A stretch of DNA of 64,000 bases, from assembly GCA_018389105.1 (NCBI GenBank), contig JACATO010000318.1, forward strand, positions 1,216,001 through 1,280,000, read 5' to 3'. This stretch comes from Nautilus pompilius. Its lineage: Eukaryota > Mollusca > Cephalopoda > Nautilida > Nautilidae. The notes under the pieces are model-generated. The model was given only the letters and a program-made list of their open reading frames with translations, was not told the origin of the DNA and ran no database searches. A program made the position numbers and the translations under genes. Below, in pieces: positions 25,501 through 34,740 of the stretch (its first letter is position 1; every line of letters starts with the position of its first letter).

Positions 25501-25660
25501 GACCGTGACGGTGGATGCATTTTTCTTTCAGTTCCTGATGACTGTCACAACGACACCGACTGTCACAAGTGTCCGGTAGGAACAGTGCCACACTGTGTAC
25601 ATCACGGACATGGGCATCATCATCACCATGGCAGTTGCCATTGCCGACATCACCTTTACA
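16482..25660 (+). CDS. Secreted tandem six-cysteine, His-rich domain protein (Cvsi-like)
   Basis: A signal-peptide exon (16482-16533) is followed by six A exons (18014-18139, 19418-19546, 20800-20922, 22172-22294, 23546-23668, 24918-25040) alternating with six B exons (18648-18781, 20038-20166, 21413-21541, 22788-22916, 24160-24288, 25532-25660). All borders are GT/AG and phase 1. A domains have the pattern C-x5-C-x2-C-x7-C-x4-C-x-C. B domains keep it with a longer His-rich fourth loop (15 His in 43 residues). Pattern and size recall one half of the 12-cysteine oyster inhibitor cvSI-1 (MEROPS I84, from memory), a secreted subtilisin inhibitor; the match to that family is inference. Eleven domain exons are open and B1 is frameshifted, so a full reading needs B1 skipped or corrected. 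The last exon is uncertain: candidates at 27766-27869 and 34013-34248. If complete without B1 it would exceed 460 residues. Confidence 0.75.
18014..18139 (+). CDS. Domain exon A1
   Basis: 126 nt, phase 1 at both ends. Encodes FDGKEAPPHKSCADDTEC, then TNCPAAGTHASC and YHNHCHCWTGP. It differs from later A exons by one extra in-frame GCA codon (PAAG instead of PAG). Confidence 0.8.
18648..18781 (+). pseudogene. Domain exon B1, frameshifted
   Basis: 134 nt against 129 in every other B exon. Between the first and third cysteine codons the sequence gains net 5 bases and loses part of a TGT codon; read in frame it meets a TAG at the GGTAGG position. Splice sites are intact. Because A1 and A2 are both phase 1, skipping B1 restores a full frame. 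It could also be an assembly or read error at the array edge, since the same unit carries many small indels in introns. Confidence 0.75.
19418..19546 (+). CDS. Domain exon A2
   Basis: 129 nt, phase 1 at both ends. Same six-cysteine domain as the other A exons, but with a six-base in-frame duplication that gives YHNHNHCHC instead of YHNHCHC, lengthening the loop before the fifth cysteine. Confidence 0.8.
20038..20166 (+). CDS. Domain exon B2
   Basis: 129 nt, phase 1 at both ends. Encodes PDDCHNDTDCHKC, PVGTVPHC, then the His-rich loop HHGHGHHHHHGS, and CHCRHHNH. Six cysteines; the His cluster could bind Zn, Cu or Ni. Confidence 0.82.
20800..20922 (+). CDS. Domain exon A3
   Basis: 123 nt (41 codons), the standard A length. 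Encodes SCADDTECTNC, PAGTHASC and YHNHCHCWTGP, flanked by tgtcag acceptor and gtaagt donor. Confidence 0.82.
21413..21541 (+). CDS. Domain exon B3
   Basis: 129 nt, translation the same as B2. Acceptor ttctttcag, donor gtgagt. Confidence 0.82.
22172..22294 (+). CDS. Domain exon A4
   Basis: 123 nt, translation the same as A3, same splice signals. Confidence 0.82.
22788..22916 (+). CDS. Domain exon B4
   Basis: 129 nt, translation the same as B2. The intron just before it lacks two to three bases seen in sister units (GCAAGGGACC for GCAACTGGGACC), with no effect on the exon. Confidence 0.82.
23546..23668 (+). CDS. Domain exon A5
   Basis: 123 nt. One silent change marks it: the final Pro codon is CCC where other A exons have CCA, so the donor reads CCCCAgtaagt. 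Confidence 0.82.
24160..24288 (+). CDS. Domain exon B5
   Basis: 129 nt, translation the same as B2 and B3. Confidence 0.82.
24918..25040 (+). CDS. Domain exon A6
   Basis: 123 nt, translation the same as A3. Last A exon of the homogeneous array. Confidence 0.82.
25532..25660 (+). CDS. Domain exon B6 (array boundary)
   Basis: 129 nt. Matches the other B exons up to CHCRHH, then ends LY instead of NH, and the intron after its gtgagt donor is unrelated to the array. It therefore carries the 3' edge of the ancestral B exon, and the array copies carry a recombined edge. Confidence 0.8.
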
Positions 25661-26599
25661 GTGAGTTCATAGAAATAGTTTCTCAAAAGTTTTGCGTACT
25701 CTTTAGTATCCTTGAAAAATATTGCAACTTCAGCTATAAATAATTATCTTATCTTTTGTTGTGACATTTATTATTATATTAATGAGTTTGTTGTGTATTC
25801 TTATTTTTCCAATTAAGTGATTGTTTATAGATTTTGGATACTATTTTTTTCTTTTAAATTATCTCTTATATTACACATAATTGGCTCTTTATCCTGTTTT
25901 CATAATTTTATTTGTTTATTTCTCATTTTTAATTTAATTTTTTTTACGTTACTATGTAAGTATTTTTTAGCATGAAAATATTTGGCTTTTTTTCCTATTT
26001 TATGATATGTTTATATAATTTTTTAAACTATCTTTCCTATATCTAAAATTCATTTTAAAAAAATAATATTACCTTTATCTCTTCTGATTTTGTCAAATCA
26101 TCTTTTGTATTAGATCTTTTAAATATCTGAAATTCAATTGCAATTGTTTGTATGTAGAAATTAACATTTTTGTAAATTAGAATTAATGCAATTTTTTCTG
26201 AGAATAACTGTTACTATTTGGAACCGATTTAGAGCGATTATTTTCTGAAATTTCATTACTAGCACATAAAAGATCAGTTTTGAGATAATTTTGAAAATTT
26301 GGATCTTTTTTTCCGACCTCCAGATCTGTCTCGGCAGATGCCTTTTGATTTTAGTTCTCGGCCACTGTAACAGCCATGAACAGTGAAAAGATAACATTGG
26401 ACAACAACCAATTTGCGCTACTGGGTAGAAGTGTCTTAGACTAATTTGCGTTTGCTGTTTTCAAATCTGAAATCAGAGTTAACCCAATACGTAAGGATTT
26501 TTAGTTACAGAAATAAATGGAAATCTAATGTTATGTTTTGAGTGTTCTTTTTAGTACTGTGTACACAGCAGGCTACACGAGAGAATGTGGTTGCCTGCT
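25661..26599. other. AT-rich spacer after the array
   Basis: Very AT-rich, with long T runs. No exon with a six-cysteine pattern and no transposon ends seen. Confidence 0.5.
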
Positions 26600-27190
26600 T
26601 ACATGTACAAACATTTGCTTCTTGTGCTTGTGGAATAGCCGAGATGATGCAAATCACTACAAGATCAAAGAATGGCCATCAAGAATAGACCGTGGTCTGG
26701 GAAAATTCAATGTGCAACATGCGCCGCTGATGCATCTGCAAAGAATATTTCTTCCACCGCTGCATAAAAAGCTGGGCCTAATGAAGAGCTTTGTAGAGTA
26801 ATTGAGTGTTGAAGGCACAGGATTTCTTTATCTGAAAGAAAAATTTGGAGCGATTTTAACTGATGCTAATTTGAAGGCTGGAATATTTGTCAGACATGGG
26901 AGGCTTTCAAACTGGTAGTCCACAATTTCCTTGGGAACCACAAAGCAGACAACTATGCCAAGTTGGTTCAAGACATGACGGAAGCCTTTCAAGAAATGGG
27001 TTGCCATGTCGCTGAAGTTGCATTTTCTTCCCAGCCAACCTTTGTGCTGTGAGTGATAAGCGTGGTGAGAGGTTCCGCGAACACACAAGGACAGTGGAGA
27101 CCCGATATCAGGGGAGATTAAACTCAAAACATGATGGGAGACTATTGTTGGTTTCTTCAGAGACAAACCACTGCTATTCACAAACATAAA
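26600..27190 (+). pseudogene. Decayed copy of a multicopy invertebrate gene family (unnamed)
   Basis: Fragments in more than one frame read CFLCLWNSRDDANHYKIK, FNVQHAPLMHL, LPPLHKKLGLMKSFVE, then FLGNHKADNYAKLVQ and SDKRGERFREHT with ETRYQGR. I recognise this order from hypothetical proteins present in many copies in hydra, arthropod and mollusc genomes, whose usual blocks are CFLC.W.SR...HY, NVQH, LPPLHIKLGLMK, FLGN, SDE.GERFHQD and YQG.WN. The family has no agreed function; its copy number suggests association with a mobile element. This copy has several frame breaks and is not functional. Confidence 0.6.
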
Positions 27191-27743
27191 ATCAAGTACT
27201 TAAAGCACTTCTAAACAGTTAATGTAAACTTTATACAAAGTGTTTATATTGTGAAATGATTTTATTTTTTGAAATTTTGCGATGTGCTTGATTTATTAAT
27301 AAACAGTGGTTGAAAATGACATTTTTCTTTTACTACAAATCCTGATAAGTTGGGTCAATTCTGACATCAGATTTGGAATCAGCTGCTTGATTTGATAAAG
27401 AATACCTACGTATACCTCGGTAGCAAACGAAAAGTTATTTTTTTGTTGTCCTGTGTAATCTACGACATTAGATAAACTTTCATTGTAGTGTTGAAAACTT
27501 AGTAATTTTTGGCTTCAGTTCGTATGACTCTTATTATGTTTTAGATATTCTAATCATTTTATATCCAAAAGACAATACATTTTTTGTTAAATTTATTCTT
27601 AAAAAAATTTCTTTGTGCGAATTTAAACCTCTGTTGCTCGTTTCGCTGAAAGCAAAAAATGTTTTTTGTTTAGGATAAAACCGAATTGTATATGTAAACG
27701 AATACGCAAGTTTTTTTAACATCAAGTTTTTTTTTGATAATGA

Positions 27744-27869
27744 AGTAATGCTAATGATGATTCAGAATGCATCAATTGTCCAGCAGATGGCACAGCATCT
27801 TGCTTCCATAACCATTGCCACTGCTTAAAAAAAGTGTTTTTGAATATGTCTATGACGACGTCGTGGTAA
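27744..27869 (+). pseudogene. Relic A-type domain exon, or a short terminal exon
   Basis: Reads NDDSECINCPADGTASC, then FHNHCHC: an A-type domain that keeps the second to sixth cysteines but has lost the first, has stops just upstream and has no donor after CHC. Interpretation 1: a dead exon left by an older duplication. Interpretation 2: a terminal exon spliced at ttcag (27,761-27,765) in phase 1, running from 27,766 to a stop at 27,869 and adding a partial domain plus a 14-residue tail. The poor pyrimidine tract favours the first. Confidence 0.6.
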
Positions 27870-29280
27870 AGTAGGTTCATTTAAATAGGACTCTCTCACT
27901 ATCTTCTCGTGGTGAGTCACTGAGCCAGGCGTGTAACATATCAAAGGAAACTTATTCCTAAACGAATGAGTTGTTTTGTTACTGATTTCTTTATCTTCTA
28001 TCATCTATTATGTATTTGTATTATAAATTTTAAAAAAAGAAAAAAAATATATATATATACACCCACACAAAATTTATTTTAATTATTTGTCCATGAAAAT
28101 AAGCATTTTATGCTTGTATTAAACTTTGGAGCTCCGGTATACATGAAATTCCATAATAATTTAGTTAGTCGGAAAATACGATTCGTATAACACTTTGCTT
28201 ATTTTGATCTTGGTTTTTAAACTTAGAAGTTGAGCGAAAGAAAGAAAGAAATCGGATCACACATTGGCGTGATTATAAACACCCAAACTATAGTTTTTGT
28301 GTTAATTTATTAAAAACCCATTACTTAATGTTTATGGACAAGAGTTAAGATACTGGATTATTTTACGATAGTCAAAATATTTAACTTGCGATTTTCATTG
28401 ATTTATGTCTTGTGACATTAATTTTTTTAAAATATTTTTAAAAAACTAGCTACAAAGAAGCTGTTCCGTAACCTGTTCTCACGGGCGGAGCGCAATCACC
28501 TGTGACTTGACAACCATCGATGATATGCTGACGACGTTCAACGTTATTCCTCTTCTTTCATAACGCTGCTGTATTGCAATAACGTATTTCCTCTTTATTT
28601 GTTTTCCGATTTTTTTTTTAATTAAAGAAATAATAAAGGTTTCCATCAATTTTGGTTGCTTTTTGTTTGTTACCGTGCGTTCTGAGTCTAGCAGCTTAAG
28701 ACGCTACATTAACTCGTATCCTCGATTTTCTCACGTATGTTTCGTGCCTTTTGTAGTGAAGGTTTCAGTTCGTTGTACCCTTTTGCTTTTTTGGTGAATG
28801 TATCAGGCTAAGCGTGAACCAGAACGGTGCTTTCTCAGCAGGGTTAACGTTCAGCGTCTACGAGAAGGCAGGAAGAGTAACCAGCCTCGACCTATAAAAA
28901 GACTCCAAAGAAGAGAGGTTTCTATGATTGTGATTTTAAGACTGATTAACCCTATCTTTGCCGACAACCAATGCTAGCAATTCATTGCACTCATGTATCA
29001 TCGCTATCACTGGAATGTGTTATAATATCCAGGCAAGATGAATTCCTTACCAATTTATGCTAGGAACTGTATTCAAATGAAATTCGGAAACCGGGTACCA
29101 TTGCGGCGATGCTACGCCCTTAGTAATTGTAGCCCCCTAGTATTATTACTGGTATATTCTAGAAGTAAAACGGGTGATGATAAATAAACCACTGAAGTGC
29201 CTCATAAAAATGCCAAACATCAAATAAAGTTCAGGGGAAATGAATGCAGTTTATTTCCATACGTAGAGCTTTAATCGAGC
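27870..29280. other. Spacer, nothing supported
   Basis: AT-rich, no exon or repeat that I can support. A GAAAGAAAGAAAG run lies near 28,237 and a short AT microsatellite near 28,049. Confidence 0.45.
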
Positions 29281-29783
29281 AAACCTGTTGACACACTCAG
29301 TTCTTACAGTTATTGTCTGGAAAGAGAGAAGAAGAACTATGTGCTTTCGCTTTGCATGTGTCATCTTACATCATAAAACATCGGCAGGTGAACCCAGCTG
29401 CGGTCCTATCGTGTGGAAAGATGCGCTACTATTGGAAACATCTAACGGCGCGGGTACGAAATAGTAAATCATCGAATTAAACAGAGAAGTACCAGATTCG
29501 TAGGATTTAGTGATATGCTCCTCGACGCAACAGTAATATTGATCCCGATGAAGAGTAATGGCTTTACAAAATGCCAGGGTACTCTTGGGTGCGTGCTGGC
29601 CTTAACGTTGAGAAATCGCCGAGGTTAACTGGCATGGAGAGGAACAAGACGACGCCAGGATATGTAGGAACGTTCTTCTATAAGCACGCTGCCCAGTTTC
29701 TCAGCCAACTTATTTCCAAGTCCGAAAGTCCGCAGAACTTACAGGGCGAGCAACGTACACGAAGAAACGTCTCCAAGTCTCAC

Positions 29784-30019
29784 CTGAAGAGGGAGGACTC
29801 GCCGTCCACGCACGAGTAACTCGGCACTGAGCCGGTTCTGTGTTCGCGGATCGCCGAGGCTGTGGCTTCTCTTGTGACTGCAGAATTACCACACATTTCG
29901 TGACATTTGCGTAAATCAGTGTGAACGGGGTTGCAGTAAATAAACGTATCATCTTTGATGGACAATTCTTCTTCAAAGAGTAGGTAACCTACAGACAATA
30001 AAACTTCACGACTTAGCAC
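29784..30019 (-). CDS. Candidate exon 3 of the minus-strand gene
   Basis: Acceptor ctatacag above 30019; reads VLSREVLLSVGYLLFEEEL, then SIKDDTFIYCNPVHTD and CHEMCGN, and ends near CVDGESSLF at a gtgaga donor. Without splicing it stops two codons later. Unrecognised. Confidence 0.35.
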
Positions 30020-31469
30020 CTGTATAGATTCCTCAGGTGAACATTAAGAGTAAAGGAGCCTTCCCGGAATGTTTACCTTTTAGGAGTATTAATCAAAAGA
30101 CAATTATAAAGCCACTTACCGGCCAGGCAGTTCCAATGTAACAGTACAGAATAGTCAAGTATTTTTTTTTGTCGCAGATGCAGCCGTCGCAAATAGACTT
30201 TCCCGCTGAAACATTAAACCACATGCCAGTAATCGATGTACAGTGGACAGCTCTGCTACGGTGTGCGGTTGCGATGTAGCGCGGTCAGCGAACGAGAATT
30301 CGCGCCAGGAACCTCGCGACGCCATTTCCCGACAGAGGGGCCACCGGACAAAGTGCCTCTGCAGAAAGCCGTTGAAAATGACCGAGTGTCAAGTCGAAAA
30401 AAAAAAAAAAAATGCGGTAGCCGATAGAGGCCGTTATCGCCATTTAGACCAGCTAAGGCGACCACCGCTTTGCAGCCGTCTGCTGACCGGACACTTTTCC
30501 CTATCTGCTCCTGCTGCTGTTGGTCGCCATATTAAAAAAAATTAGGTACGCACCAAAAGTGACACCGGCTCCAACCTGTCTTCGGTTTCGGACCGCTTCG
30601 TTTTTCGCGTCGGGGAAAGAATACGTATTTTTAAAGAATCCAATTCCAAAAAGACAGATTTTTGTTCGAACACTCGGCTTGTGGGATTCTCTGTTTGCAA
30701 TTACGACAATTTAAAAAGGAAAACAAAAAAGAGAAAGTCCATACTTTTGGTTTTATTTATAAGGTATACTTCGAGAAGACAGATGTTTGAAGAAACAGGG
30801 ATTTAAAAGGGAAAGGAAACAAAAAGTAAATAATAATTTTAAAAAAAGAGGAGTCTTAAGAAGAATTATTTACCACAAACGAAATACTGAGCTAAAAAGT
30901 AAATGAACGGACACACCATAAATAATGGAAAATAAATACCGTACAAAACAAGTTCAACAAATAAATGCCACCAGCCTTAAAGATAAAGAAATTAGAGATG
31001 TGCATACATACTTTGAAACAACGAATAAATGATACCAGGATATATTCCACCAAGGGCAGAGTCCGTTGATCAAGCAGTGTTTTGATAAAATATTTAGTGG
31101 AAGTTTGGAAAATTAACTGAAAAAGATATATTAGTGGCATTGCAAGAAGCGGTATGGATTCAGAATGATTTTATCTCGTTTTGCAACCGGTTAAGGGGGT
31201 GAGTGGTCTGTTTGTTCCCGTCCCCTCATAATGAACCAAATTTCTTTGACAACTATTTTAAAGAAAGAAACATTATTACAAACGTTTATCATACAGCACC
31301 TGACAAAAAAAAAAAAAAAATCCTTTTGTAAATCTCGTCTGTATAAATGCATCGAGGCTAGATTAACGTTAATTTCTCTACTTACAAGCAGGAGAGTGAC
31401 TCGGCTGGCATTCACAGCGGCCATCTTTGCGCATGGCTTCAGGAGGATCAGAGCAGTGCAAGGTGCAGT
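29784..31469 (-). CDS. Candidate minus-strand cysteine-bearing gene, partial model
   Basis: Three minus-strand segments have good splice sites and consistent phases: 31469-31386 (phase 1 in, phase 1 out), 30205-30120 (phase 1 in, phase 0 out) and 30019-29784 (phase 0 in, then a donor or, if unspliced, a stop at 29,780). Joined reading gives CTLHCSDPPEAMRKDGRCEC, SICDGCICDKKKYLTILYC, and FEEELSIKDDTFIYCN with further cysteines. I do not recognise the protein. The C-x3-C...C-x-C spacing in the first segment resembles a reduced form of the neighbouring six-cysteine domains, but this may be chance. The 29.3-30.5 kb stretch is GC-richer than its surroundings, which fits coding or promoter DNA. A signal-peptide-like exon lies upstream at 32,697-32,648 but in phase 2, so an intervening exon would be needed. 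Confidence 0.35.
30120..30205 (-). CDS. Candidate exon 2 of the minus-strand gene
   Basis: Acceptor aatgtttcag, donor gtaagt. Reads GKSICDGCICDKKK, then YLTILYCYIGTAWP. Four cysteines in a short span. A poly-A stretch makes the frame vulnerable to a length error. Confidence 0.4.
31386..31469 (-). CDS. Candidate exon 1 of the minus-strand gene
   Basis: 84 nt between acceptor gagaaggcag and donor gtaagt, phase 1 at both ends. Reads CTLHCSDPPEAMRKDGRCEC, then QPSHSPA. The phase and the C-x-C end match the domain exons on the other strand. Confidence 0.4.
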
Positions 31470-31559
31470 CTGCCTTCTCCAAAGAAAAACTCCATCGCCC
31501 TTACTTTCACTGTTCGATTGAAGAACATTAAAAAAAAAATTTCTTCTCATTATTTACTT

Positions 31560-32640
31560 CCACCGATAGAAACATCTTAAAGCGATACTGCTTTCGCACA
31601 GTTATACGCAAAACAAATGGTTTTACAGATATATGCTGAGCTGCCTTCATGTTATTGAGCGACGACTTTCGTAGATACGCTTTTAGGTTATGATTAATTT
31701 CAATTAACTTATTCGATAATATTTCTATTGTATTTTATTTTCCAACGTGTAAAAATAATTTGTGAAATGGGAAAATCTTAGGATGTATACATTTTAAACC
31801 GTCTTTTTTATTAATTTCTTATAAATTGCCATGTGCTTGTGAATTACAAGTAGATGTCTTGTTTTTAAATTATTCAGATCCATGCGGATTTTTAAAAAAA
31901 ATAATTTCAGACATCAGTAGAAAAGAATGAAGTATTTTTTTCTGAAAGAAATTTAAAGAAAAATATTCAATTTGATACACGTATAAATACCATTATATGT
32001 AATTCGGCTTCCTGGAATATTACTGGTCTACATTCAACAATAGCAATGCTAATGTTGACAATAATTTGGAAAATACAAAATCTGAGTCGAAACTATCGAT
32101 AATCTGATTTATTCATTTTTTAAAAAATATATAGGTAAAAAAAGGTAGAGATTTCATTGTCAAGTGCGTTATTACGCTGTCACATTCAGCGTTAGAAAAT
32201 CCACGTCATTTGATGACAGAGCTCCTCCTCCTCTATTCGTGTGTTTTCTTTCGCTATGCTATATATCTGATCAGCACTTCGAGACCCGGCTGTTTATAAG
32301 TATTCTTTAGGTTTTCAGGTTTTAAAAGGAAATGTAACACAGAGAAGCGAAATCTTTAAGAATTAAAGCAGATGCGGACCACAAACGAAAAGTTGACTTT
32401 ATGATTCTCCTCTACTATACACATCAAAAAGCCGAAGTTTAAGGAAAGTCCAGTTTATTTTAAAACGAAATTAGACAAACGTAGGCTCGCTGCACAGAAC
32501 CCAGTACCCCGAATATTCGAAATGTTGATACAGACACGATTTCCTCGAAGAAGCAGCTTTAAAAGGTGCCTAGTCAGAAAGTGGAAGCGTCTGCTATTAA
32601 TTTTTGTTTGTTTTGTTTTTGAAGAGTGTTTTTACTCATT
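31560..32640. other. Spacer, nothing supported
   Basis: AT-rich sequence without a supported feature. Confidence 0.45.
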
Positions 32641-32647
32641 CAATTAC

Positions 32648-32697
32648 CTGGAAATTGCGAGAACTAATACAGTAGCCAGATTTGTAAGAGCCGCCAT
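32648..32697 (-). CDS. Possible signal-peptide exon
   Basis: Reads MAALTNLATVLVLAIS plus two bases before a gtaatt donor (phase 2). Hydrophobic and of signal-peptide length, in the right place and strand for the candidate gene downstream, but its phase does not join directly to 31,469. Confidence 0.3.
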
Positions 32698-32991
32698 ACT
32701 GACATTGAGGACAATAGTTTTACTGAACAGAAGGCACTTTTTCAGTGCTTATCTGCTTTTTTTTTGGTACATTAATCGACACAATATTATCTAAACGGTA
32801 TCGATTTTTCAAAGATATATATATATAAAATGATAGACTTTATCATATTTATTTTCTGATGACGAGATTGGTTCAAATTTTAAAACAAAATTCACCCGAA
32901 AATAATTAAGATTTAACCAGATCTATCATACAAATTTTCATTGCAAGCAAACAGCAGCGGGTACAATTAAGAACGAAAATAGACATACAGA

Positions 32992-33163
32992 GAGAGAGAG
33001 AGATGACGTCAGTACAGAGAGAGAGATGATGTCATTACAGAGAGAGATATGACGTCAGTACAGAGAGAGATATGACGTCAGTACAGACAGGGAGAGAGAG
33101 AGATGACGTCAGTACAGAGAGAGAGATGATGTCATTACAGAGAGAGAGATATGACGTCAGTAC

Positions 33164-33201
<38 letters not shown>
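32992..33201 (+). repeat. GA minisatellite with repeated CRE-like octamers
   Basis: Seven units of the type GAGAGAGATGACGTCAGTACA, five with a perfect TGACGTCA octamer and two with TGATGTCA, ending in a pure GA run. The same unit occurs in reverse orientation at 58.4 kb. Confidence 0.9.
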
Positions 33202-33203
<2 letters not shown>

Positions 33204-33209
33204 GCATCC

Positions 33210-34012
33210 TTGTTTTCTTAGTTATTTTGGCTTACAGAAATGTCGCTCAGACTTTACAAAATCACATTCCTACAAAGGACAAAAAAAACACCATGATATA
33301 AAATTTGAAAGATGGCTGAAAAGAAAAAAAAAGAAATAATGTCATTTCAAAACTTGAATTTATAATTAGAATTATCACTCGCATAATAACTTTAAAGTTT
33401 CATTTTATTTAACAAAACTAATGTTTAAATATTTATTCTAATCAACGAAACTAAAAAAATTTACAAAATTATAAAAACTTTACGTTTCTTTTTAAATCAG
33501 TGAATCTATATAACATATTTAATTAATTTTTAATACAACACTTATCACAAGTTATTTTTTTAACTTTTTGTAAGTTTTTGCTTTTAAAAAGTTCTTTTAA
33601 CTAATTTTTCTATAGAAAATGAATATCTTAGGTTTTTAATGTATCAGATTATTGCCAAAAATCACATTATACTATTAGAATTGTTGCAATAATTATGATC
33701 ATGAGTTCTCTCCCATATCAAATATACGTATATATATTTTACAGATAATTTAAACTCCAGGTGTGTAGCGTTTTTCACATCGGTTCTTACAAATTACAGC
33801 AGATTTTAGTGATTTACAAACAGCAGCAGCTTAACACGAACAGTTTAATGTTGATCCTATGAAAATCGAATATCAACAACATCAGGTTATCATAAATCCA
33901 ACTCCAAGTGTATATTTATTGTCAATGCACCTGTTAAAAGCAGACACCTGTAATTATCTGTGGTTGTTTTTTTTTTCCAATATTATTAAAAATTAAACTT
34001 ATTTTTCTGTAG
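33210..34012. other. AT-rich spacer
   Basis: No gene or repeat boundary supported. Pyrimidine-rich sequence before 34,013 forms a good acceptor. Confidence 0.45.
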
Positions 34013-34248
34013 GTGTAAATCTGTTTCACGTCAGAATCATGGGTCACACGTGTATCCAATCCGCACTGTTATTGCACCCAGAAACATCTCACGCGGATTT
34101 GTTACGGACCAAACATCAGAAGTTTCCTGGAGGAAGTCGGATCAGTGACGGGTTCGCAGTCCTTCGAGAGGTCTGCTGTGTGGTGAAACAAGAACAACAA
34201 CGCACCGAAAACACGAATTGTTTTGTTCACACGCCTCACGAAGAATGA
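34013..34248 (+). CDS. Possible 3'-terminal exon
   Basis: Strong acceptor tttttctgtag at 34,002-34,012. In phase 1 the sequence stays open for 77 codons (VNLFHVRIMGHTCIQSALL... to ...CFVHTPHEE) and stops at 34,248, with AATAAA 31 bp later. The phase fits exon B6 of the tandem-domain gene, which would need such an end. The peptide has four cysteines but no six-cysteine pattern and is not recognised. Could equally be a chance open frame. Confidence 0.3.
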
Positions 34249-34278
34249 TGTTCGGTCGGCAGCCCTTCTTCTGCTCTC

Positions 34279-34284
34279 AATAAA
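34279..34284 (+). terminator. AATAAA polyadenylation signal candidate
   Basis: AATAAA 31 bp after the stop of the possible terminal exon at 34,013-34,248. Supports that exon only weakly, because the hexamer is frequent in AT-rich DNA. Confidence 0.3.
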
Positions 34285-34392
34285 TCTCTTACCAAGCGGG
34301 GGTCAGACTACGGAAGTCTGCCGTAACCATTAAGGTGGAAAATTCGACTACAGTGATGTCTAAAATTATCGCATCACCCGGAATAATGCTGT

Positions 34393-34740
34393 TTGTGTAA
34401 TTACACCTTGATTACTGCGCTTTCGTTTGTTCATTTCGTTTCTATTGTATTGTTTTCTGTATTGCTTTTGTTATATAATATGTATTCTAAAATCAAAAAG
34501 AGCACTGTAAGTAACACATTTATTGAAGTCTACCGCTTTTCTTTTTTCGTTTTGTGGTTAGATCCCCACAAGGAAATTTTTGCGATGATCCGATTTAATA
34601 ATCCAGGTGCCCTACGAATATTAAAACAAGACTTTATTATGCCGAAAATGGATTTTCCCATCGTGACACAGAAAGAATATCTAGTGATGCAATACTTTAA
34701 TGCATATCTGTTTCTAATCTGGTTGATATTTGACATCTAA
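34393..34740 (+). other. Unexplained 115-codon open frame
   Basis: Open from ATG at 34,393 to TAA at 34,740, with a hydrophobic first third and a hydrophobic end. No family is recognised and no splice context is evident. Probably chance; listed because it fills the gap before the next promoter. Confidence 0.15.

Larger units (their letters stand above)
17850..25660 (+). repeat. Tandem duplication array, about 1.37-kb unit, 5.7 copies
   Basis: The block from ACGGTTATCCATCGCAATTA through an A exon, intron, B exon and intron recurs with spacings of 1,404, 1,382, 1,372, 1,374 and 1,372 bp between A exons. Introns are almost as similar as exons, so the copies are recent or homogenised by gene conversion. 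The first unit is the most diverged and has several 1-2 base indels. Identity ends sharply within the last B exon near 25,650, where the intron and the last codons change. Confidence 0.95.
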
